NCBI GenBank assembly: GCA_013003285.1
Contig: JABDJY010000023.1
Location: forward strand, 1 to 6,589
Origin: Alphaproteobacteria bacterium
Lineage (GTDB): Bacteria; Pseudomonadota; Alphaproteobacteria; UBA6615
Direction of reading: 5' to 3'
DNA length: 6,589 bases
The notes beneath the pieces were generated by a model. The model saw only the letters and a program-made list of their open reading frames with translations, searched no databases and was not told the origin of the DNA. Position numbers and translations under genes: made by a program. Shown here in pieces: positions 1 through 4,287 of the stretch (position 1 is its first letter; each line of letters opens with the position of its first letter).

Positions 1-2
1 GG

Positions 3-116
3 GCGCCCGCCGACAGCCAACCCCAAGCGCTACGCCCGGGCAGCGCCACCGCCCGGCTCGCCGACATATTCGACGCACAGGAACAATCGGCGGGCGAAAA
101 ACCCGAGCCTCACTGA
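3..116 (+). CDS. 3' end of an unidentified gene (partial)
   Basis: A reading frame is open from the left edge to a TGA at 114-116 and gives 37 residues ending in ARLADIFDAQEQSAGEKPEPH. The end is hydrophilic and rich in Ala, Glu and Pro, like the tail of a cytoplasmic protein. The stop lies 25 bases before the start of the next plus-strand gene, which is a normal spacing for co-directional neighbours. I do not recognise the family. With so little sequence the open frame could be chance in GC-rich DNA. Confidence 0.4.
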   Translation, partial: APADSQPQALRPGSATARLADIFDAQEQSAGEKPEPH

Positions 117-127
117 CCGTCTCCCTC

Positions 128-133
128 TATAGT
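128..133 (+). promoter_or_regulatory. Possible -10 element (TATAGT) for a leaderless transcript
   Basis: TATAGT matches five of six bases of the bacterial -10 consensus TATAAT. It ends 8 bases before the ATG at 142, so transcription would begin at about 140-142, practically on the start codon. This fits the lack of any Shine-Dalgarno sequence before that ATG (the preceding bases are almost all C). No convincing -35 hexamer lies 16-18 bases upstream, so the call is tentative. Confidence 0.28.
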
Positions 134-141
134 CACCCCCC

Positions 142-915
142 ATGCAACTCTCCGTATTCGATATTATTACCGAAGCTATCAGCGACACCTGGGCCAACCG
201 CCGCGACCTGGCGACGTTCGCCTTCCTGCCGGTGCTCATGTTGGCGATCATCGGCACCCTGATGGCGGGCGTCATCGGCGATCCAAGAATCATCTTCGAG
301 AATCCCGGCGAGGTACCTCCGGAGGTGATCGCCCGCATGTTTTTTGGCTCCATCATCAACTGGATGTTCGGACTGCTGTTTTACACCCTGTTTGCGGTTG
401 CCTGGTATCGGCGAAATCTTATCGGCCTGGAAGCGACCACCCTGGGGGTGGCCATGCGGTGGAGCGGACGGCAATGGCGTTTCTTCCGCCGCTTGCTGCT
501 GCTGATCATCAATCTGTTTGGCGTGCTGTTCATTCTGTCGGCCCTGCTGTCCAACGTTATGCCGCTTGCGCCGGTTCTCAGCGCGCTTCTGATCGTCATT
601 GGCCTCATTTATGCCCGCGCCGCCTTGGTGTTTCCCGCGCTCGCCACCGACACGCCGATGACGTTCTTCGAATCGGTGAAGCTCACCAACGGCAATAGCT
701 GGCGCATGATGATGGCAATTGTCGTGCTGCCATTCGCGGTGATGCTGTTCGGCGGCATCGCGGTCCTGGTCATCGTCTCACCGCTGGCCAATCTGGTCGG
801 ATCGTCGGTGACGGCGCAGTTCCTGGTCTCGCTGATCGCCCAATCGGTGAACTATATCGGCTTCGCCATCGGCATCACCGCCCTGTCGCTGGCCTACAGG
901 CAGCTTACGGCGTAG
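142..915 (+). CDS. Polytopic inner-membrane protein of unknown function
   Basis: This 257-residue protein is mostly hydrophobic. About six membrane segments are visible, near residues 24-45, 68-89, 117-137, 141-166, 189-214 and 225-251. Between the first two is a short polar loop with acidic and proline residues (about 47-62). Between the second and third is a basic stretch (RWSGRQWRFFRR, about 106-117) that should face the cytoplasm. I recognise no catalytic or transport motif. A general resemblance to uncharacterised alphaproteobacterial membrane proteins is from memory only. ATG142 is preceded in frame by TAG at 130-132, so the protein cannot start further upstream. No Shine-Dalgarno is visible. 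The gene converges on the Nudix gene, with 9 bases between the two stops and no room for a separate terminator. Confidence 0.85.
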   Translation: MQLSVFDIITEAISDTWANRRDLATFAFLPVLMLAIIGTLMAGVIGDPRIIFENPGEVPPEVIARMFFGSIINWMFGLLFYTLFAVAWYRRNLIGLEATTLGVAMRWSGRQWRFFRRLLLLIINLFGVLFILSALLSNVMPLAPVLSALLIVIGLIYARAALVFPALATDTPMTFFESVKLTNGNSWRMMMAIVVLPFAVMLFGGIAVLVIVSPLANLVGSSVTAQFLVSLIAQSVNYIGFAIGITALSLAYRQLTA

Positions 916-924
916 GGATTCCGC

Positions 925-1332
925 CTAAAGCACGTCGCGCAGCATCGCCACCAAGGGCTTGTCGGCCGGCGGCATGGGGTAGTCGCGCATCTCGTTGGGG
1001 CGTACCCAGGCCAGTTCCTGGCCCTCGACCGGCTGTGGCGTGCCGGTCCAGACGCGACATACAAATAGCGGCATCAGCAGGTGGAAATCGTCATAGCCGT
1101 GGCTGGCGAAGGCGATGGGCGCCAGGCAGCTTTCCACCGTGTCGATGGCCAGTTCCTCGCGCAATTCGCGGATCAACGCTTCTTCCGGCGTCTCACCTTC
1201 CTGCACCTTGCCGCCGGGAAACTCCCACAGACCGGCCATGGCTTTGCCGGCCGGCCGTTGCGCCAGCAGGATGCGGTCGTCGGCGTCGACCAGGGCGGCG
1301 GCGCTGACCAGCAGAAGCGGCGGACTTGGCAT
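925..1332 (-). CDS. mutT: Nudix hydrolase, MutT type (8-oxo-dGTP diphosphatase)
   Basis: This 135-residue single-domain protein has the size of MutT. The Nudix box spans about residues 41-63: Gly41, Glu47, then Arg55-Glu56-Leu57 and Glu59-Glu60, the residues that bind Mg2+ and the diphosphate. The preceding LLAQRPAGKAMAGLWEFPGG (about 22-41) is typical of MutT enzymes that remove 8-oxo-dGTP from the nucleotide pool. The box Gly normally found after the last glutamate pair is Ala62 here. The gene starts 9 bases after the argJ stop on the same strand, so it is probably the last gene of the operon and may be translationally coupled. A GGAG lies within the last argJ codons, with a rather long 13-base spacing. 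Substrate preference is inferred from similarity; another Nudix specificity is possible. Confidence 0.9.
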   Translation of the reverse strand: MPSPPLLLVSAAALVDADDRILLAQRPAGKAMAGLWEFPGGKVQEGETPEEALIRELREELAIDTVESCLAPIAFASHGYDDFHLLMPLFVCRVWTGTPQPVEGQELAWVRPNEMRDYPMPPADKPLVAMLRDVL

Positions 1333-1341
1333 CGCCGGGCG

Positions 1342-2589
1342 CTAGCTCCGATAGTCGGCGTTGATGGTGATGTAGCCGTGGGTAAGATCGCAGGTCCACA
1401 CGGTGGCCCGGCCGCGGCCGACCCCGACATCGATGCTGATGTCGATCTCGTCGCCCTTCATGTGGCGGGCCACCGGCGCCTCGTCATAGCCGGGCATCAA
1501 CTGGCCATTCTCGGTGATCTGGATGCCGCCGATGGCAATCGACAGCCGGTCCCGGTCGGCCTTCTCGCCGGCCTTGCCGACCGCCATGACGATGCGGCCC
1601 CAATTGGGATCCTCGCCGGCGATGGCGGTTTTGACCAGCGGTGAATTGGCGATGGCGAGGCCGATGGCGCGGGCCGCCCGCTTCGATTCGGCGCCACGCA
1701 CATTGACCGTAACAAATTTCTGCGCGCCCTCGCCGTCGCGCACGATCTGCTGCGCCAAATCGGTGCAGACGCCTTCGAGCGCCGCGTAGAAATCCGCCAA
1801 CACCGGGTCGTTGGCGCGGCTGATCCGCGGTTGGCCTTTGGCCTGGCCGGTGGCGCAGAGCAGCACGGTATCCGATGTCGAGGTATCGCCATCGACGGTG
1901 ATCGAATTGAACGAGGCGTCGGCGGCCCGGCGCAGCAGTTTTTGCAAGATCGGCGCGGGCAGACGCGCATCGGTGAAGACAAAGCCCAGCATGGTGGCCA
2001 TGTCGGGCGCGATCATGCCCGACCCCTTGGCGAAGCCCGATAGGGTGACTTCGGTAGTGCCGATCTTCGCCGTGCGCGAGGCGCCCTTGGGGAAGGTGTC
2101 GGTGGTCATGATCGCCTCGGCCGCCGGCTGCCAGGCGCGCACGCCCAGCCCGCGGCGAACCGTGGTCAGCTTACTGGCGATGAAATCCGGCGGCACCGGC
2201 TCGCCGATCACCCCGGTCGAAGCGATGTAAATTTCGTCGCGCCGGCACCCCAATAGCTTGGCCGCAGCGGCGACGGTGTTGGTGACCACCCGATCGCCGG
2301 CATTGCCAGTAAAAGCATTGGCATTGCCGGAATTGACCACGATGGCCCGCGCCCGGCCCTTGGGCAGTATTTTGCGGCACCAATCGACCGGCGCCGACGG
2401 GCAGCGCGAGCTCGTCAGCACGCCGGCGATGGTGCTGCCCTTGGCCAGTTCGGCGAGCATCAAATCCTTGGAACCGCTGGGTTTCAACCCGACGGCGCGG
2501 CCCGATAGGCGCACCCCGGCGACCGGTTTGATTTTTGGAAACCCCTTGGGTGCTAGCGGCGAGACCGCCGCAATACCAGACTTACTCAT
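1342..2589 (-). CDS. argJ: Bifunctional glutamate N-acetyltransferase / amino-acid acetyltransferase (ArgJ)
   Basis: The 415-residue protein matches ArgJ in length and signature motifs. ArgJ moves the acetyl group from N-acetylornithine to glutamate, recycling it in arginine biosynthesis; some members also use acetyl-CoA. The precursor cuts itself before a threonine, seen here as Thr199 in KGSGMIAPDMATMLGF, giving alpha and beta chains with Thr199 as the beta-chain nucleophile. Other family marks are VVNSGNANAFTG (about 84-95), the oxyanion-hole pair Thr125-Gly126 in IASTGVIGE, SFNSITVDGDTSTSDT (about 226-241), GEDPNWGRI (325-333), and the C-terminus ending in INADYRS. All parts are present, with no frameshift. 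The ATG is preceded only by a weak purine stretch. The gene is the second of a minus-strand cluster, 51 bases after the isomerase stop. Confidence 0.97.
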   Translation of the reverse strand: MSKSGIAAVSPLAPKGFPKIKPVAGVRLSGRAVGLKPSGSKDLMLAELAKGSTIAGVLTSSRCPSAPVDWCRKILPKGRARAIVVNSGNANAFTGNAGDRVVTNTVAAAAKLLGCRRDEIYIASTGVIGEPVPPDFIASKLTTVRRGLGVRAWQPAAEAIMTTDTFPKGASRTAKIGTTEVTLSGFAKGSGMIAPDMATMLGFVFTDARLPAPILQKLLRRAADASFNSITVDGDTSTSDTVLLCATGQAKGQPRISRANDPVLADFYAALEGVCTDLAQQIVRDGEGAQKFVTVNVRGAESKRAARAIGLAIANSPLVKTAIAGEDPNWGRIVMAVGKAGEKADRDRLSIAIGGIQITENGQLMPGYDEAPVARHMKGDEIDISIDVGVGRGRATVWTCDLTHGYITINADYRS

Positions 2590-2597
2590 AACAACTA

Positions 2598-2623
2598 TCG
2601 CCCCCGCATTCGATCAGGGGCGA
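2598..2623 (-). promoter_or_regulatory. Intercistronic hairpin between the isomerase gene and argJ
   Basis: A perfect 7-bp stem (TCGCCCC at 2598-2604 and GGGGCGA at 2617-2623) encloses a 12-base loop. It lies entirely in the 51-base gap between the isomerase stop and the argJ start. In the minus-strand transcript the distal arm is the G-rich run just upstream of the argJ ATG, so folding would occlude that region. No U-tract follows, so it does not look like a classical intrinsic terminator. An mRNA-processing or translational role is possible but unproven. Confidence 0.35.
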
Positions 2624-2640
2624 CGTCGCGGCCGGCGCTG

Positions 2641-3537
2641 CTATTTAGTCGCAGCGCCTCCGGCTGGCGTTTCCCCGGCTGGCGTACCCCCGGACGGTGT
2701 GCCATCGATATTAAAGGTCTCGATCTCGGCACCCGCCCGCAATTCCGCCATATGCGCGGTGATGAACTCGCGCGTCAACAATTCTTCGATCTGCGCCCGC
2801 GATTCGGCAAGATTGGCCGGCGGTTGACGGCGTTTATCGACTGTTTTGATGACATGCCAGCCGAATTGCGTCTTCACCGGGTCGGGTCCCACTTCGCCTA
2901 TTTCCAAGGCGAACGCGGCGGTCGCGAACGGCTCCACCATGGCCTCGCGGCCGAAATAGCCCAGATCACCGCCGCGCGGCCCGGTCGGTCCGGTCGAACG
3001 TTCGCGCGCCAGGGCGGCAAACTCAGCGCCATCGGCCAGTTCCTTGAGGATTGCCTCACCCTCTTCCTGGGTTTCCACCAGAATGTGGCTGGCGCGGACT
3101 TCCTCGGGCCCTTCCGCGTTGCCGATGGTTTCCTCGTAAACGCGCAAGATTTCTTCTTCCGTGACCTGCTCGTCGATCTTGCCCTCGATATAGGCCTGTT
3201 GAATCGCGGCCCCTTCGAAGGCGCGAACCTGCGCCTTTACCTCTTCGCTGTTGTGAAGGTCCTGCGCCCGCCCGGCGACCTCCATTAAACGATTGGTGAC
3301 AAGCTGTTCGATGAGCTGCGGTAAAATAACGTCGATGGGAATCTGCTGATATTGCGCCGGTAGACGCTGAAATGCGGTTCGCACATTCGATTGGTGAATC
3401 TCGTGACCATTGACGATGGCGACGACAGGATCATCGCTCGGCTTGGTATCCTGCGCAAAAACCGCGGCAGACCCAGCCATTACAAATGTGGCGACCAACG
3501 CCGCCCCGAAAAGGGGGTTCATGAATAGATGTTTCAT
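2641..3537 (-). CDS. Secreted parvulin-type peptidyl-prolyl cis-trans isomerase (SurA/PrsA/PpiC-like)
   Basis: The 298-residue protein starts with a signal peptide: Lys2, a hydrophobic core to about residue 25, and a Val26-Phe27-Ala28 cleavage site, so the mature form is probably periplasmic. A helical N-domain (about 37-140) resembles the chaperone part of SurA/PpiD proteins (VNGHEI, then LPQLIEQLVTNRLM). One parvulin domain follows (about 146-235): ASHILV with His151, GGDLGYFG (189-196), MVEPFATAAFAL, and TQFGWHVIKT with His228. A helix (about 241-275) and a low-complexity tail finish the protein. The family catalyses prolyl isomerisation and assists folding of exported proteins. The start was set at 3537 because it yields the signal peptide and has GGAG 8 bases upstream; the frame stays open to 3735, but that would bury the signal peptide. 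It is the first gene of the cluster with argJ and mutT, divergent from secA. Confidence 0.93.
   Translation of the reverse strand: MKHLFMNPLFGAALVATFVMAGSAAVFAQDTKPSDDPVVAIVNGHEIHQSNVRTAFQRLPAQYQQIPIDVILPQLIEQLVTNRLMEVAGRAQDLHNSEEVKAQVRAFEGAAIQQAYIEGKIDEQVTEEEILRVYEETIGNAEGPEEVRASHILVETQEEGEAILKELADGAEFAALARERSTGPTGPRGGDLGYFGREAMVEPFATAAFALEIGEVGPDPVKTQFGWHVIKTVDKRRQPPANLAESRAQIEELLTREFITAHMAELRAGAEIETFNIDGTPSGGTPAGETPAGGAATK
2659..2703 (-). repeat. Three tandem 15-bp coding repeats (GTPSG/GTPAG/ETPAG)
   Basis: The C-terminal tail of the isomerase holds three consecutive pentapeptides, GTPSG-GTPAG-ETPAG, at residues 279-293, each coded by a 15-base unit. The second and third units share the nine-base ACGCCAGCC. 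The tail follows the last predicted helix and ends with GAATK. It is probably disordered and may vary in repeat number between strains through slippage. Confidence 0.75.
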
Positions 3538-3545
3538 AATAGGGG

Positions 3546-3549
3546 CTCC
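3546..3549 (-). promoter_or_regulatory. Ribosome binding site (GGAG) of the isomerase gene
   Basis: On the minus strand GGAG sits 8 bases before the ATG at 3537. This supports that ATG over the next in-frame ATG at 3522 and over the longer frame that begins at 3735. Confidence 0.55.
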
Positions 3550-3633
3550 GGACGTTCCAGCCAGAATCGATCGGCCGCGAACGGTATGGTATCGATTAAC
3601 AAAAACGGCATAATGCCAGCCGCCGAATACAGT

Positions 3634-3645
3634 GCCGATATCGGC
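3634..3645. repeat. Perfect 12-bp palindrome GCCGATATCGGC
   Basis: GCCGATATCGGC is its own reverse complement. It falls in the predicted 5' untranslated region of the isomerase transcript, upstream of the candidate secA promoter. Dimeric regulators bind sites of this form, but no regulator can be named, and a 12-bp palindrome can occur by chance. Confidence 0.3.
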
Positions 3646-3676
3646 GTCCCGCCTCAAGGGCCGACCGGCAAGCCTT

Positions 3677-3706
3677 AGTATCTCACACGGTAATGTGATT
3701 AACCAA
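3677..3706 (-). promoter_or_regulatory. Candidate promoter for the isomerase-argJ-mutT cluster
   Basis: On the minus strand TTGGTT (3701-3706) and GATACT (3677-3682) are separated by 18 bases. They match the -35 and -10 consensus at three and four of six positions. Transcription would start near 3670 and leave an untranslated leader of about 130 bases. The hexamers are weak, so this is a candidate only. Confidence 0.3.
3683..3698. promoter_or_regulatory. Inverted repeat TCACA-N6-TGTGA, candidate operator
   Basis: Two perfect 5-bp arms, TCACA (3683-3687) and TGTGA (3694-3698), flank six bases. The repeat sits exactly in the spacer of the candidate minus-strand promoter, a common place for an operator. 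The arms are those of a CRP/FNR-family site in reversed order (the CRP site is TGTGA-N6-TCACA), so it should not be read as a CRP site. Confidence 0.28.
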
Positions 3707-3772
3707 ACCGCGACTGTTAGCATCCTGGCAAGCAAGGTTGGTTAACTGCTTCATACGGTTAGCGGATCGTCG

Positions 3773-3801
3773 TTGACAGTCGCATCGACGGCCCCTAGAC
3801 A
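3773..3801 (+). promoter_or_regulatory. Candidate sigma-70-type promoter of the secA unit
   Basis: TTGACA at 3773-3778 is a perfect -35 hexamer. The optimal 17 bases downstream lies TAGACA (3796-3801), a weak -10 that keeps the important T, A and A at positions 1, 2 and 4. Transcription would begin near 3808-3810, giving a leader of about 112 bases before the small SecA-like ORF and about 300 bases before secA. In alphaproteobacteria the -35 TTGAC is often the more conserved element, which favours the call. Confidence 0.45.
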
Positions 3802-3854
3802 AGACGCCATTAATTCCCATCTTTCAGGGCGTATACGAAACGCTGCGCTGCAAA

Positions 3855-3892
3855 GACAGTGCACCCCCCTGTCAGCGGCATCTCGGCCGCTG
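3855..3892 (+). promoter_or_regulatory. Two abutting hairpins in the predicted secA leader
   Basis: GACAG (3855-3859) pairs with CTGTC (3869-3873) around a 9-base loop. CAGCGGC (3873-3879) pairs perfectly with GCCGCTG (3886-3892) around ATCTCG. The second stem ends 11 bases before the AAGGAAT ribosome-binding sequence of the small ORF. The CAGCG arm could also pair with either CGCTG copy at 3841-3850, so two exclusive folds can be drawn. No U-run follows, so this is not an ordinary terminator. Confidence 0.33.
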
Positions 3893-3903
3893 CGGACACC
3901 GCG

Positions 3904-4092
3904 AAGGAATGATTTGGCCGGATGGTAGTCAGTCTCCCTAAACAGTTCGCCGAACCGGCAAACGACATCAAGCAGTTGTCGGAAAAAGTCGACGCCATAA
4001 ACGCGCTTGAGCCGACGCTCGAAGTCTTAAGCGATTACGAGCTGCGCGCGCGCACGAAAGCGCTGCGCCAGCGAATCGCCAATGGCGAAACA
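3904..4092 (+). repeat. Tandem duplication of the secA 5' region, upstream copy
   Basis: This 189-bp unit begins at AAGGAAT, covers the leader and start codon, and runs through the SecA-like N-terminal codons. It abuts the second copy directly. TTGGCCGGATGGTAGTCA at 3914-3931 is identical to 4103-4120, and a 25-base block at 4000-4024 is identical to 4195-4219. Over the coding part I count about 130 of 177 aligned bases identical, plus one 6-bp gap near residue 16. Confidence 0.88.
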
Positions 4093-4101
4093 AAGGAATA
4101 A
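3922..4101 (+). CDS. 59-residue SecA N-terminus-like small protein (secA leader ORF)
   Basis: The product starts MVVSLPKQFAEPANDI and ends RQRIANGETKE. It aligns with residues 1-61 of the adjacent SecA, 37 of 59 residues identical, with a two-residue gap. The core VDAINALEPTLE and the later ELRART match perfectly. It therefore covers only the N-terminal helix and linker of SecA, before the ATPase core, with no Walker A. It has no signal peptide and no recognisable arrest motif, so it is not a SecM homologue. A purine-rich AAGGAAT lies 11 bases upstream, the same spacing as in secA. Its TAA overlaps the secA ribosome-binding region and is 9 bases from the secA ATG, so coupling is likely. It uses codons uncommon in its neighbours (ATA, TTA, CGA, ACA). 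It could be a functional micropeptide, a coupling leader or a decaying duplicate. The ORF is certain; its function is not. Confidence 0.7.
   Translation: MVVSLPKQFAEPANDIKQLSEKVDAINALEPTLEVLSDYELRARTKALRQRIANGETKE
4092..4098 (+). promoter_or_regulatory. Ribosome binding site of secA, inside the end of the small ORF
   Basis: AAAGGAA lies within the last codons of the small ORF, and the following TAA (4099-4101) overlaps its edge. The gap to the ATG at 4111 is 12 bases, longer than usual, but the same AAGGAAT-to-ATG spacing is kept in the upstream copy. Ribosomes finishing the small ORF would stop on or beside the secA binding site. Confidence 0.55.
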
Positions 4102-4287
4102 ATTGGCCGGATGGTAGTCAATCTCGTAAAAAAGATCGTTGGCTCGGCTAACGACCGTTATCTCAAGCGGCTGGCCAAGGATGTCGATGCGATTAACGCG
4201 CTTGAGCCGACGCTCGAAGCCTTGAGCGATGACGAGCTGCGCGCGCGCACCGATATGTTGCGCCAAAAAATAGCCGACGGCGCCTCG
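4093..4287 (+). repeat. Tandem duplication of the secA 5' region, downstream copy (within secA)
   Basis: This is the genuine secA leader and first ~59 codons, corresponding to the upstream unit at 3904-4092. It is 6 bp longer because it keeps two codons (Arg16-Tyr17 region) missing from the upstream copy. Recognisable homology fades after the glycine codon at 4279-4281. Confidence 0.85.

Larger units (their letters stand above)
3538..3921. other. Divergent intergenic regulatory region between the isomerase gene and the secA unit
   Basis: This gap of about 380 bases has no convincing gene. It is visibly richer in A and T than its flanks and contains several TTAAC words (around 3596, 3699 and 3742). 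Candidate elements inside it, each entered separately, are a minus-strand promoter with an inverted repeat in its spacer, a 12-bp palindrome, a plus-strand promoter, and two hairpins in the predicted secA leader. The open frames crossing it on the minus strand (to 3735, and 3810-3998) carry no recognisable protein features. Confidence 0.7.

Noticed and set aside
1081..2827. Plus-strand open frames opposite mutT, argJ and the isomerase (e.g. 1081-1644, 1811-2230, 2258-2827)
   Set aside because: They are shadows of well-identified minus-strand genes, with low-complexity, Arg/Ala-rich products.
3683..3698. A CRP/FNR binding site
   Set aside because: The half-sites occur in the reverse order (TCACA first, TGTGA second), so the CRP consensus is not met. 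It was kept only as an unnamed inverted repeat.
3538..3735. N-terminal extension of the isomerase frame to an ATG at 3735 (364 residues in all)
   Set aside because: It would bury a clear signal peptide behind 66 residues with no recognisable features and would overlap the candidate promoter. The ATG at 3537 has GGAG at good spacing.
3829..3903. A possible third, degenerate copy of the secA N-terminal unit (TACGA...GCTGCGC...AAGGAAT)
   Set aside because: A few words recur in the same order, but the spacing is off by about 13 bases and no protein similarity survives in any frame. Chance in GC-rich DNA is as likely.
3859..3912. A GTG-started 17-codon frame ending TGA just before the small SecA-like ORF
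   Set aside because: It has no ribosome-binding site and no similarity to the real repeat unit, and it overlaps the predicted hairpins. Only its stop position resembles the arrangement at 4099-4101.
3922..4101. SecM-like arrest peptide upstream of secA
   Set aside because: The product has no signal sequence, no Pro/Arg-rich arrest motif near its end, and its similarity is to SecA itself.
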